From positions 2,232,001 through 2,296,000 of the forward strand of contig JAXBDG010000001.1 of assembly GCA_036320915.1 (NCBI GenBank): a stretch of 64,000 bases of DNA. The letters run 5' to 3'. Positions 20,581 through 30,940 of this stretch are shown piece after piece. A model generated the notes under the pieces. It was not told the DNA's origin. It was given only the letters and a program-made list of their open reading frames with translations, and made no database searches. The translations under genes and the position numbers were made by a program. How positions within the stretch are numbered: the stretch's first letter is position 1; every line of letters begins with the position of its first letter. Source of the stretch: Linnemannia elongata. Lineage: Eukaryota > Mortierellomycota > Mortierellomycetes > Mortierellales > Mortierellaceae.

Positions 20581-23334
20581 TCAAATGGAAAGGGCTTTTC
20601 TAAAGGGCCAAAGAACGTGGCTATACCTCCTCGTAAGGATCAGATAATCACCAGCAGTGGCTATGTCTAAAAGAGGATTCTGGGAAGCGTTATCTAGGCC
20701 GGTCACCCAATGAGGGAGACGAGACTGAAAACCGGGATCCGTCGAAAGAATGTCCTCGGGCATCTCCTTGTTCATGTCAAAGACACAAAGGCCAAACTTG
20801 GAGGTGAGAGCAATCCGGTAGTGGTCCCAAATAAGGAAGGCTATAAACAGCAGAGGATGGACTTCTGACTGCTGCGTGGGGGTATCATCGGTATCTGTGA
20901 CCGATTTGTTGTTGGTAATGGTGGTGGTGGTGGTGGTGGTTGGGGAAACATGGGTCCGGCCCATGGTGTAGGTCTCGTAGTGACGGCTCTTCGACTCAAC
21001 CTTCAAACAAGCATCGTTGTCGTAGTTGGTGTTGCCGATCTTGTCCTGTTGCTTGCGGAGGTCGTCTCCTTTGATGTCCCAACGAATGGTCTCCCACTCA
21101 CTCTCTTGACCATCCGCCAAGGCGACGATCCTGAAATCACCGCGCTCCCTGAAGAGAGATCGGTCGTTAACAGCAACATCTTTGTCCATCATCTTTCCCA
21201 GCAGCTCACTCGATATGGTTCTGGTAGGCTCCTCGACTGTCCAATTAACCTGCACGCCCCAGAAATAAAGGTTACGACGAAGATCAGAATTGCTTGTCAT
21301 CCTCGAGTCCTGGGCGACGGTCATAGAGGCGACTCTCTTGTTGTTTATCCAGTCCCAGATCTCACCATGTCCGCGACGATCAATTATGACAAGCAGGTTC
21401 TCAAAGTCACTATGAGCTGGGAAGAGTGTCATCGACGTGGTCTCGTTGACATCCTGGGATCCAAAGAAGCAAGGCGACCAGGCTGTATGCAACTTCTTGG
21501 AGACATGGCGAATAGTCATGGGAACAACTGCATCCGAAGGATGGGCACTCGAAGGGCATCCCGCAGGGCTTGTGAATGGTGAGGATGAAGGTACCGACGG
21601 CGGGAAAACAGGACCCGTGAGCATGACAATGTTGGAACGAACGTCGTGGTGGATGCCAAAGAGAGCGACCCGATCCTGTACTGGGCCATCCGGGTTTTCA
21701 CGGATCGAGTACAGTTTGATGGCCCGTCCGCGTATCAGCGTAGGATGCTGGGGGCTAGGATCGATGTGCTGCACTCGTCCCCAGTAGGGTGCTGCTGGTC
21801 GCTGCTCAGGAGTAGGACCTGCAAGCACTGCAACCCGGGGCGAGTCGTGTATGTATACTTCTATGATCTTGCCCTGCGTCCACACATCTAGCAGTTCCAT
21901 TTCGATATCACCTGGAGCCCTCTCGGGCAGCGTCACATTCGCTGGCACCCGCTCACCAAAGGCCATCACAAACAGGATCCGAGTCCGACCAAGAATGTCC
22001 TTCTGATGAGAATACCTCCTGATGTCCATCAACTGTCCGATCATAGGACGGGTGTTAGTAGGTCTCTGCAGGTTGGTGCGATTGTTGTCGGACCAAAGAG
22101 TGCCGGGAATGATGGCAAGAGGAGTGTCGTGGTCGTGGAGGTTATAGAGAACGACTTGGTAGACTGTTTGGTCTTCTCCATTGGTAGAGGCGATGGTCGA
22201 TCGGGCTTGGAGGTATGCCGTGATGGTAAAGTGCGTGCTGGGATCGGTGTACGACACGGGAGGCCCAGTATTGCGCCACATGGGCTTACCCATCGTAGTC
22301 TGCGCACTTGCCATATGTGCTTCGGTCAGGAGCTTGGGGCTGGAGTGAGAAGGCGCAACAATGGCTGTGGCAGTGGTGGTGACGGAAGCAGGTCCAAGGT
22401 GGGCTGGTCGAATCTCCCGAGAGTGACTGAGCTCGATCCTCCAGTCACATTGCGCGGAGGCGGGCGAGAGTCCGTTCGACTTGACGATGGCGAATGAGCT
22501 GGAGTCCTCAGGGTCGGGATGGCGGAGATACTCATCAAGTGCAACCTGTCGCCAAATCTGCATCTGAGGAATGTTGCATCCCTGTCCTAAATGATCCAGC
22601 TCTGCGTCTCCAGACCAGTGGGAGACTCGACTGACATACATTTTGTACCAAAGCCTCTCATCGGAACAGAGTCGTTGGAAGGCTTTGCAGGTGTGCGAAA
22701 GGTTGAGAAGGACCTTAGGGCTGGTAATGTGCTGAGGAATGAGAGATAAAATTTCCCAAGGCAGTATAAAAATGGATCTCGGTTGCGGATGAGCACGCGA
22801 GTGCTTGTTGGAGGCGATACGTCGCTGGCGTCGCTGCTGCTGGCGACATTGTCGGCGGAAAGAATGGTGGCGTTGGTGACCGTTGAGGAAGAGGGCAAAA
22901 GGGTGGATGGGTCGTTTGATGTGTTGGTGTTCGTAGATACAAGAGCGGAGGACTCGATTGAGCTGGGTGTTCAATTGTCGTCGTTGGAGTTGGAAGTGGT
23001 TGTTGAAGCAGAGATGAATGTCGACTTGAGATAAGGCGGGGATGTTGATGGTGAGGAAGAGGAACGTGGGTTGGTGTGCGTTTCGAGAGAACTGGATGTT
23101 TGTTTTGATATGTACTCCATCTTTTAAAATGCTGTCGGAAAGGGAGTTGAAGGTGGTTGAGAGGAAGGAAGGAAGGAAGGCTGGCGAGGGGGGGTCGGAC
23201 AGAGGGAAAGGTACTTGGATAAAAGGAATGTGGAAGTGCATACTACCCTCGCCCTCGGGGAAGGAGACGACGGAGGTAAGGTAATGATCGTGAATATGTG
23301 TCTCTTGGAGTAAGTTGTTGTGAGCCATGGTCAT
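20581..23334 (-). CDS. Large F-box protein with a beta-propeller-like C-terminal region
   Basis: A single frame of 917 residues from ATG 23334. A second ATG lies two codons later, and the upstream in-frame extension is hydrophobic and probably untranslated. The F-box lies around residues 190-240: LPWEILSLIPQHITSPKVLLNLSHTCKAFQRLCSDERLWYKMY, a textbook arrangement ending in the conserved Leu-Trp. A segment rich in Gln, Arg and His precedes it. The C-terminal 650 residues carry WD-like strand pairs (VALFGIHHDVR, HGEIWDWINNKRVASM, FGLCVFDMNKEM, GDYLILTRRYSHVLWPF), suggesting a propeller for substrate binding. No intron is required. It diverges from SNAPC1, with 1.2 kb between the two start codons. 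Confidence 0.85.
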   Translation of the reverse strand: MTMAHNNLLQETHIHDHYLTSVVSFPEGEGSMHFHIPFIQVPFPLSDPPSPAFLPSFLSTTFNSLSDSILKDGVHIKTNIQFSRNAHQPTFLFLTINIPALSQVDIHLCFNNHFQLQRRQLNTQLNRVLRSCIYEHQHIKRPIHPFALFLNGHQRHHSFRRQCRQQQRRQRRIASNKHSRAHPQPRSIFILPWEILSLIPQHITSPKVLLNLSHTCKAFQRLCSDERLWYKMYVSRVSHWSGDAELDHLGQGCNIPQMQIWRQVALDEYLRHPDPEDSSSFAIVKSNGLSPASAQCDWRIELSHSREIRPAHLGPASVTTTATAIVAPSHSSPKLLTEAHMASAQTTMGKPMWRNTGPPVSYTDPSTHFTITAYLQARSTIASTNGEDQTVYQVVLYNLHDHDTPLAIIPGTLWSDNNRTNLQRPTNTRPMIGQLMDIRRYSHQKDILGRTRILFVMAFGERVPANVTLPERAPGDIEMELLDVWTQGKIIEVYIHDSPRVAVLAGPTPEQRPAAPYWGRVQHIDPSPQHPTLIRGRAIKLYSIRENPDGPVQDRVALFGIHHDVRSNIVMLTGPVFPPSVPSSSPFTSPAGCPSSAHPSDAVVPMTIRHVSKKLHTAWSPCFFGSQDVNETTSMTLFPAHSDFENLLVIIDRRGHGEIWDWINNKRVASMTVAQDSRMTSNSDLRRNLYFWGVQVNWTVEEPTRTISSELLGKMMDKDVAVNDRSLFRERGDFRIVALADGQESEWETIRWDIKGDDLRKQQDKIGNTNYDNDACLKVESKSRHYETYTMGRTHVSPTTTTTTTITNNKSVTDTDDTPTQQSEVHPLLFIAFLIWDHYRIALTSKFGLCVFDMNKEMPEDILSTDPGFQSRLPHWVTGLDNASQNPLLDIATAGDYLILTRRYSHVLWPFRKALSI

Positions 23335-24560
23335 TATTTGAAGAGGAGAAAGTGAGTGTCTGTGAAATAACTGTGTATCTGGGAGAGTGAGAAGGATGAA
23401 TAATTTGAGAGGTGCTGTGGGTATATATGTGTGTGTGACGGTCAGCAAAGAAAAGGCAAGAATAAGAATGGCCAAAGTCGGTTGCGATTGGCTGCGCTGG
23501 AATTTTGAATGAGTGGAGGAGAAAAGGAAAAAGGCAAAGAAAAGAAAAGAGGAAATCTTCGAACTTTTATAGCCTTGTGCCTTCCAAAAAAAAAAAAAAA
23601 ACCAACAACAGCAACTTCCTTGCCTTCGCCCTCGCCCTCGTTCTCTCTCTTGTTATGTTAAACGATATACCCCATTTATTCCACACATACCTGGTTTTTC
23701 CCAGGTTTTTATTCTCTTCGTTCCCCATATATCTTCGCCATCACCTCTTCTCTTTATTCGCTCTTATTGAAAAATACATTCTGAGTTCCCTCGCCTCCTC
23801 GTTATTCATATTTACGCAGCCAAAGAGTACTCTATCCACCATTGTGAATATCACATATATCTATTATTCTAATTCTATTGTTGCTGTTGCAAAAATCCAC
23901 AGCCAACAATAAATCCTAAAACTGCCTTGTTCCACATATCCACCCAGACAATAAAAACACCCTTCACCTTTTGACCAGAAAGAGTGAGATAAGACCGAAG
24001 GACAGACTGGTGAGGTCGAGTGCAGGGTCCCCTTACCGACATACCGGATGGTACGGATGAAGAAGGGAGCTTACTCCATAGAACAAAACAATCACATAAG
24101 AGTCCACGGCCAAAAGGAAAAACAGTTTCTTCCCGCGGACCTTTTGTACGTTCATGGTCGTCAGGAGCATTGGCACACTTACTCTATTGGTTGCTTTGTC
24201 TTCCCGATCTCGTTACTTGATTCTCTTCCCAAAGGTGATCGGCAAATAAAGATAACGAAAGGGACAAGAAGTGAAAGTATGTGTTTGTGGAGTAGTTTCG
24301 TCCATGCGAGATAAATGTGCGCTCTTTTGTAAGAGGCCTAAATTTTCATGATTTCCTCAAAATCAAAAAGGGCGGAGCGTAAAAAGCGCTTTTGGGCCTG
24401 AAGGGCTGTGATTTCTTAAATATAGCAGCCAATCAAAAACCACCAAGGGAGTTGTTATTCTGCCCAGCCCCTCTTCTTTACTCGTACGCTCTACGATGTT
24501 GCTGTCTCGCGCTCTTTTGGTCTTTTGGATTCAATAGACATCCGGTTCCCCTCCTCCCGC
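23335..24560. other. Divergent promoter region of the F-box gene and SNAPC1
   Basis: No gene is visible. A run of A (about 23587-23603) and AT-rich sequence occur near the F-box start. The part from 24008 to 24463 is duplicated in inverted orientation at 35602-35797, with about 230 bases missing from the copy. Confidence 0.6.
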
Positions 24561-27537
24561 ATGGAGCACAACTTCGATAGCTCTCACAGACAGCTAACAC
24601 TACCTACCAATGACAACAACAACTTCCACAACAACACTCACTCCATGACTTCTACATCACTAGCGTCATCCTCATCGCGTCCAGGTCCAACCGGACAATG
24701 CATTCCAGAGACCATCGAATGCCTCACGTTTAGCAAGACGGTTCTCCTCACAGCCGCACTCACAAAGGACATAGGTGGATTAATACAAGCATACAAGGAG
24801 GTACCTGTCAGCTGTCGCTATTGAAAAGAAAGAAAGGGCGGATATTTACAGTGGGGTGAAGGAGAACAGAATTAGAACCACAAAGAGATTCTAGATTGTC
24901 TTGGCAAACACTCTTAGTATTAACTCGTGTGTCACCTTTCCATTTTACCTTTCATAGAAAAACTCGTTTGAATATCCACCCTTTGCCACCCTATGGAAGA
25001 GTTGGCAGTTCTCTCTTATACACTTTACTTGCAACGACCCCCAAAGTCGAGATACATTCATAGACGGACTGACCGAGGTTCTCTTCCGTAAGCATCCTTC
25101 TCTGGAATGTGTACCTGCATTTTGATCCTTCATCAACAATTTACGTCAGGACGTACAAAGGTCGAAAAGTGCCAAGGCACGGTCGACAGACAGTTACAAA
25201 ATGATGCACAGGATCGGGTTTTGCGTTTTACTCAGCCTCTTCGTTGGACGCGTCGTGTATCATATGGACTGCAGCACCTCCTCCGTGGAGAAGCGTTCAC
25301 ATGCTGATTACTTATCCTAAACTCCGAGTCAGGGATTCGAGTTGGGACTAGGCGACTGGGCGACTGGGCGCAGAATGGGGTCGATCGCCTTTACGTCAGT
25401 TTGTGTACTGAAGCGCAAAAGTTTCTCCCCCTTTCCGAAACCTGAAATTATTCCGCGGAAAGGCAAAATCAAGCATTGCTGTGCAGATTGTGCATGGCTT
25501 ACGGTTGCTGTGTTGCGTATTTGAAATTAAATTGTTCCATTCCTTTCTTTCGCTAACCGTCGTCATCTTTCTACGTGTCCCTTTTTATTTCCTTTTTCTC
25601 TCACATGTATAGGGTACTATTTGTCGCCAAGGGAGACGATGACGGTCCACGCAGGTGCAGTGTATGCACTCTACCTTTTATATTTCACTCAACCGACAAG
25701 CTTCCCAAAGGTGCCAATCCGCCTCACGATCCACGCTTGGCATGTGCTCGAATCAATCTACAAGCAAGCATTCGTTCACAAGGCAACTGACCTTATCTAC
25801 GTCATACGGAAACTGCGGGACAGCAACGCCTTCGTATATGTGGCACAGGAAACACCGGTCAGCAAGCCAGTCATGGGCAACAACGAGTTTGTGGCAAGCG
25901 AAGTGGAAAAGAAGCTGATCCAAACAGAACGTGCAATGCATGATGAAGTGCTGGTAAGACTATCAGACTACCATGTGCTTATTGCTCCGCTGTTGCCCAG
26001 TCATGACTCGTCTCCGCAACCGTTTATCTATGTGCTTGCATTTTTCACCTAAAATTTAATTTGTTTGCTAATTATTCAACTGCGCCTGTTGACTGTATTC
26101 TTCTACATGTTCACATTGGCTGTGCACTTTTAATAGGTGCCCATTGAACCTTTACTCAGTGATTTGTCGTCGTTGGCTGGGCAATACCGGAAAGCGAAAA
26201 TGGGTCTGGTGTCGTTGGCCTTGGCAAGACGGTCCAGCGAGCTCGTGATGCAACAACTCCTTCGTGCAAAGCCCACAGACATGAATCTCAAGGAGGCAAA
26301 GCCGTTGCCACAGTTCCTGACAGAACAGTCGACTTTAGGCGCAGTTCAACAAACTAGTGTACCTTCGTCTATAACCGCAGCAGCAACAATGGTGGAATCG
26401 TCAAACGCAAGGCGAACATTGTTGTCAGACGACAACTCAGACATCGACATGGAGATACACACCGGATCGACTGTGCCTTCAATGGGACCTGCAATTCCTC
26501 AGTCATATGGCCAATCCTCATCAGCGACTACATCTGCAATCTTGACGCAAGGGTCAACGGCTGGACCAAATAGGGCATCGACTATGGCTGGATCATCAAA
26601 TGCGCCTGTGGCTAGCTCTGTTCGGCGAAGAAGTGGTGAAACCCCTGTGCCACAGTCTACCTTGCCATCAGCATTTCCGATGTCCATGCTGCAGGCGACG
26701 ACCTCTAGCATAGGATCTCAGGTGGAGGATATGGTCCGAGACTACTACCGGCATCGTCTCCTACGATTCGAATATGCGGGATCGGGAGGCCTCTCTCTTA
26801 ACGAGAACGAGTACCCTGAAGAATTTCTCGTAAGGATCCTTCATTTAGCTACCGATATTTTTTTTTGTTACCTTTTCGCATGAGAGCTGTTCACATGCAT
26901 ATTCTTGCATCATACTACGACTGTTAACATACATTTTTTTAATTTTCTCAACCCTCTCTCTTCTTTTTTTTGTACTTGCACTAACTAGTTAGCTCATCGT
27001 ATGAAAAAACGGGAACTTGAGGAGGAGAGGCGGGCCGAGGAGAAACGGGAGAGGAAGAGCCAGCGGGCAAAGCGTAGGCATGAACAGAAGCTACGAAAAA
27101 CTGGAGGCGAGGAGGGCAGTGCACATGGACAAGGAGAGGGCAATGGTGATGGTGATGAAGAACGTGCTGCTGGACGAGTACAACAACAGCATGGCCAAGG
27201 ACAAGGGGGCGAGGAAGTCATAGACATGGAAGGAGTCATAGTCAACCCGCGGGACCAGCACATGCCAGGAGGACACGCCGCAGCGATGGATAAGGGTGAG
27301 CCGCAGTATGGTCTGGAATCAGGAAAACGAGGGGTGGCACCCCAGGAATGGAACACTGTGACATTGGACGCCACTAGCCATGACGACGTCATGGCTGACA
27401 GGCATAAAGGTGGTAGTGCTTCTGAGATAGATGGACTTGATAGTGATGACGGTCGACAAGGTGAGGTGGAGGCTGACCTGCAGACCATTGAGGGGGCGGA
27501 GTCACTGGTTCAGCTGCAGAAGCATGGACACGCCTGA
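24561..27537 (+). CDS. SNAPC1: SNAPc subunit 1 (SNAPC1/SNAP43-like)
   Basis: Five exons, 24561-24800, 24958-25087, 25613-25953, 26137-26829 and 26989-27537, join in phase to 650 residues. The SNAPC1 core spans about residues 55-290: ETIECLTFSKTVLLTAALTKDIGGLIQAYKEKNSFEYPPF, FATLWKSWQFSLIHF, RYYLSPRET, a ALYLLYFTQ block, RLTIHAWHVLESIYKQA and DLIYVIRKLRDSNAFVYVA, followed by a long helix with MGLVSLALARRS. These match the region of human SNAP43 that binds the other SNAPc subunits and TBP. A long Ser/Thr-rich linker and a charged coiled-coil (HRMKKRELEEERRAEEKRERKSQ) form the C-terminus. SNAPc activates snRNA genes transcribed by RNA polymerases II and III. An ATG 36 bases upstream is also in frame. 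Intron 2 is long (525 nt). Confidence 0.87.
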
Positions 27538-27895
27538 TGTACCTAGGAGCTGAATTTGAGGTGGTATGCAGTTGGAACACGAAGGAAAAAAAATACAAAA
27601 CCAAGGAGATGTAATATTTCCAAGGGGTGCTTTTCATGATCAAGACGTGTCGTTTTTTTTTTTTGTCAAGAGATCACTTTGGATGGAAATGGTGGGTAAG
27701 GGTGTCTGAGCCCAGTGCGAGGCGAGCAGTCGAAAGAGGATAAGAGGAGAAAGGTTTTTTCTGTGTGGGCTTTGCCTGCGCACGACTTACAAGCTGACTA
27801 CGGGGAACAACATTGGACATGGCGGAGAAGACAAAAATAGCTTCAGTTGCATCACGGTAGGATAGGTAAAAAAGATGCAACAACTTTTTGTCGCA

Positions 27896-27927
<32 letters not shown>

Positions 27928-28109
27928 CGATTTTCATCTCTTGGAGCTATGACATGATTTAAGTGAGCGATGGGATTAAAAGCATTAAAGCGGTGGCAAA
28001 CAAGAAAACGCGGAGGGACAAGGCAAAGTAAAATATCGACTGGTACATTTGCTCTCAATTATCATATCCATTGTCATCATTACTCACAAGGCAAAGAGGA
28101 AGATTAGAT
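27538..28109. other. Intergenic region with a T28 tract
   Basis: The 3' flank of SNAPC1 contains no recognisable gene and an uninterrupted run of 28 T at 27900-27927, with shorter T-runs at 27651-27664. Confidence 0.6.
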
Positions 28110-28470
28110 GGGTAGCAAAATGGCAGTTATCCTTTATCGCCCCTTCATAACATCTTCTCATTTCACTCGCCACCTTCTGATTGAGAAGCATAGCCGCTAC
28201 ATTTCGGACCGCGCCTACGGAATTGACACCTACATTCAATCCATCTAGGACAGCAGCTCTATGCCCATACTGGAGGATCCCGCAAACAGGTCCGGTAGTG
28301 ATGGCTCCACCGTGAGAGTCCATGATTCATTCAGCTGCAGTTCCAGCGATGATGCCCGCTGCGCCAAATCTGAGTTCTCCAATGACTCCAGTGACGACCC
28401 AGGGTGTGGCGATGGCTCCGATGACTACTACGGCGAGTCCCGCGATAATGGGGATTACGTTGAGATTGGT
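28110..28470 (-). pseudogene. 6-16/IFI27-family remnant 1, with a nonsense codon
   Basis: On the minus strand the frame reads IPIIAGLAVVVIGAIATPWV, then RFGAAGIIAGTAAE, an in-frame TGA (about 28302-28304), IMDSHGGAITTGPVCGILQ and a diverged tail. The order hydrophobic hairpin, GFGAGGIxAGSxAAxxM, GGxxxxGSxCAxLQSxGA is that of the 6-16 domain seen intact at 40.4 and 42 kb. The usual start MPWxP is missing and a stop lies just before the recognisable part. The stop replaces a codon for a residue that is Ser or Trp-like in relatives. I call it a pseudogene; it could only be functional by readthrough. Confidence 0.68.
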
Positions 28471-29090
28471 GGATGGTCCTTATGTGTCTATGTTGTAATA
28501 GGCTGGTTGTTTGTGGATTCTTGGTTGTGTCCATTTGAAGAAATGTGGAATATAGAGTGGAGGGTGAGTGAATGTAAGGAAGATGGTGTGAACTAGGTCG
28601 AAATTGGATGTTGATACTGAACCGACCGAGAAGGTGGATACAAGTCGCTTTTCCTGGTTGTGACGAAAATAGGCCTTTGTTTGGCGGTATGGGAACAGCA
28701 CGCGACGTCCAGTGGTATCAAGATACATGCCTTTTTGTTACAATGTGTAGAAACACCACAACTGTACTATAGTGAACGAGACGCGCCTAGGATAAGAAAT
28801 GCAGGCTTATTTGGATGAAGTATCTTTGGAAATTGTGCCTTGCAGCATAGCTTATCCAAATAACGTCATCTCTATGGGTAGAAGGTCATCTCGCATAGAC
28901 CCCTAGTGCTTTTTTACCGCGAGATGCACGAGGGAGAAGGGATAGCTTCGCCCTAGTGCGGAAAGGTCTATGTATGCCCCAATTGATCAATGGTAGAATC
29001 TTTTATAGCTGCGCCACAGTGAGACTAATAGTTTGAACTTGCTCTTTGCTGATATTCCGCTGGACTTTCTTGTCAAACATGCATTAAGAG
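28471..29090. other. Intergenic region with short inverted and direct repeats
   Basis: No gene is visible. Near 28806-28866 the decamer TTATTTGGAT is matched by its complement ATCCAAATAA about 45 bases on, and CCCTAGTGC occurs twice at about 28901-28960, flanked by a CATAGACC/GGTCTATG inverted pair. These could be remains of a small transposable element, but no full terminal repeats or target duplications are visible. Confidence 0.4.
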
Positions 29091-29615
29091 CACCAACGTC
29101 CGCGTTGTTGACGGCCTCGCCATTCACTACCTCATCTCTGGCGCAGAGTTCATCATCTCTCACACCGAGTCATCACACAAGAGTGTCGCTACGACCGACT
29201 TGATCAAGAGCGTATATTACATCCTCGCCACCTACGTTAATTCCACGCCCTTGCCATCTAGACACGAACCTTTCGCTGCATACCTCGCCCGGAATCCAGA
29301 TCGCCCTTCAACAACTTCTACCATTCCGTCTGTGATGTTAGGAGATTGTTGCCGAGGACAAGTCTACATCCGTTCCAGGCTACCCCTCTACAATGATGGC
29401 CGTCAAGTTGATACAGAGCAATTAGTGGAGGAGCTTACGTTTCCTATTCCTTGCCTACGTCCCAAGGTACCCCTCTGAAAGATTGCCGCTTAGTTGACTT
29501 CGACTTGGAACTGTGTCTCCAATGTCCATGCCCTTAACAATCGTCACTTCTTTGCTGTGGGTTTGACATATTCCTGTAACACCAAGACCTTGCAGCAGCA
29601 TGATGATGTTTAAGA
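29091..29615 (+). pseudogene. Unassigned coding remnant with frameshifts
   Basis: From 29091 the plus strand shows about 85 codons with ordinary protein composition (NVRVVDGLAIHYLISGAEF, then SVATTDLIKSVYYILATYVN and HEPFAAYLARNPDRP). The sense continues in another frame with FNNFYHSVCDV and again with EIVAEDKST and YPSTMMAVKLIQ. Near 29515-29612 a further open piece ends VHALNNRHFFAVGLTYSCN and a stop. The repeated frame changes without splice sites suggest a decayed gene. I do not recognise the family. It precedes the second 6-16 remnant and is on the opposite strand. Confidence 0.5.
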
Positions 29616-30231
29616 AAAGAAAAGGTAATGGCCAAGCACAAATCTAAATCTGTACCATGTAGGGGAAGAAGTGGGAGGGAGAAGTTTGATTTTGCTACTT
29701 CACCCCTGCGTTTGCTCTACTAAATTGTTCGAGAATAAAAGATAAGGAGCAAAGAAAAGAAAGCGGAGTGACCATGGCGAAGTAAACGACACTGAGTAAA
29801 CTCAATTGCTACACGGAAGAGAAAAATAGAAGTGGAATGTTGTAAAACCTGCTTGTGTCACACACTCATTTCAGGGAGTAAAAAGGGGAAAGCGATGGAC
29901 ATGTGGGAATAGGATTGAGGTGTGTGGTCTAAAACAACGTGATGGAAAAAAAAGGGTCTGACCACATCCGTCAAAGTCATGCAAAGGGGTTGCTTTGCCA
30001 TTGTTCACATTTTTTATTTTTTCCACAATGCGTTTTGTTGGGCGGGCGAGGACAGGTAGCTCTAGAATCAAACAAGAACGAGGACCTCTACCACGCTTTT
30101 TGAACTCCCACTCGCCTACGATTAATAGATGAGATTATTATAATCATCATCATCATCATTCACATCGCTAGGATTCGCGATGACCAGTTGTCGTTGTTCA
30201 TCAATAGTCTAATTCGTCGCGATGGCAGTAA
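29616..30231. other. Intergenic region, nothing recognised
   Basis: About 600 bases with A- and T-rich runs and a CAT-repeat near 30145-30160. No frame with family resemblance. Confidence 0.5.
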
Positions 30232-30465
30232 TCACTTCTGCAGTGACTCCTCATGTGTCCCGAAAACTAATAGACTTGTTGCTGCGATGTCTTGAAGTGC
30301 TGCGATAACTCCTGCTTCTGTTTTTACTGCGACGAGGAACGAACTACCGGCGGCTAGTTCTGCTACGCCTAATCTGAGTGCCCCAGCGACCCCGGTGACT
30401 ATTAGAGGAGTGGCGGGGAGAGAAGCAATAGCATGGAGAGGAATGAAGAGAGAGGACGGGTAAAA
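30232..30465 (-). pseudogene. 6-16/IFI27-family remnant 2, 5'-truncated
   Basis: The minus-strand frame reads TPLIVTGVAGALRLGVAELAAGSSFLVAVKTEAGVIAALQDIAATSLLVF and a stop after HEESLQK. The spacing copies the 6-16 core of the intact members (VVIGAAGFGAGGIVAGSWAASLM...GSACAVLQSVGA), but most glycines are replaced and the MPWxP start with the first hydrophobic segment is gone. An upstream frame continues into unrelated low-complexity sequence. Decayed copy is the simplest reading; a diverged short gene cannot be excluded. Confidence 0.55.
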
Positions 30466-30618
30466 ATACACACACGGAGAGAGTACAGTATAAAAGAGAA
30501 GATACATTCGTAAGGGGAAAGGACATGACTGTGCAGCATGCTTCCAGGAGGACAGAAAGCAGCCAGGAAGCCAGGAAGGGCATGGTGATGCTGCACTGGC
30601 ATGGTGATCCCTCAACGC

Positions 30619-30813
30619 TTACTCCTCAGTATAGTCGGCAACGAGGGCCCCACCAAAAAAAGTTACGTCCTGATCGAACTCGGCCTGAATAGCTGCAGCA
30701 TCAATGCCGAGAGCTTGGAAATCGATGGGAGGATCCTCTCAAACCTCAGGCGTTTGGTCCGGGGTGGGTTCGGTGATCGGGGGTCGAAACAATCGTGCAA
30801 AGTTGAGTACCAT
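30619..30813 (-). pseudogene. Small reading frame with one internal stop, preceded by a TATA box
   Basis: From ATG 30813 the frame reads MVLNFARLFRPPITEPTPDQ, reaches an internal TGA at codon 25 (30739-30741), and continues with IDFQALGIDAAAIQAEFDQD and GGALVADYTEE to TAA. Composition is protein-like on both sides of the stop, so I read it as a 64-codon small gene with one nonsense change. A TATAAATA box sits 120 bases upstream on the same strand. The family is unknown to me. It stands beside a 6-16 remnant, as do other small acidic genes in this cluster. Confidence 0.5.
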
Positions 30814-30932
30814 TGCTGGGATTAATGTAAGTTGTTACCTTGGGTAGATGATTTTGTGGCTGTTGCAATGGGTTGTTGCCGTTGTTATTGCAGTGGCTGT
30901 TGTGGAGGTTCCTTTTTCAAGGCATAGCGTGG

Positions 30933-30940
30933 TATTTATA
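30933..30940 (-). promoter_or_regulatory. TATA box (TATAAATA) upstream of the small frame at 30.6-30.8 kb
   Basis: The minus strand reads ATATAAATACC, the same eleven bases (bar the final C) as the TATA region of the acidic-protein gene at 33.1 kb. Position is about 120 bases before the ATG. Confidence 0.6.

Noticed and set aside
28880..28985. Possible MITE with CATAGACC/GGTCTATG ends
   Set aside because: Arms are only 8 bases, no target-site duplication is visible and no second copy was noticed in the window.
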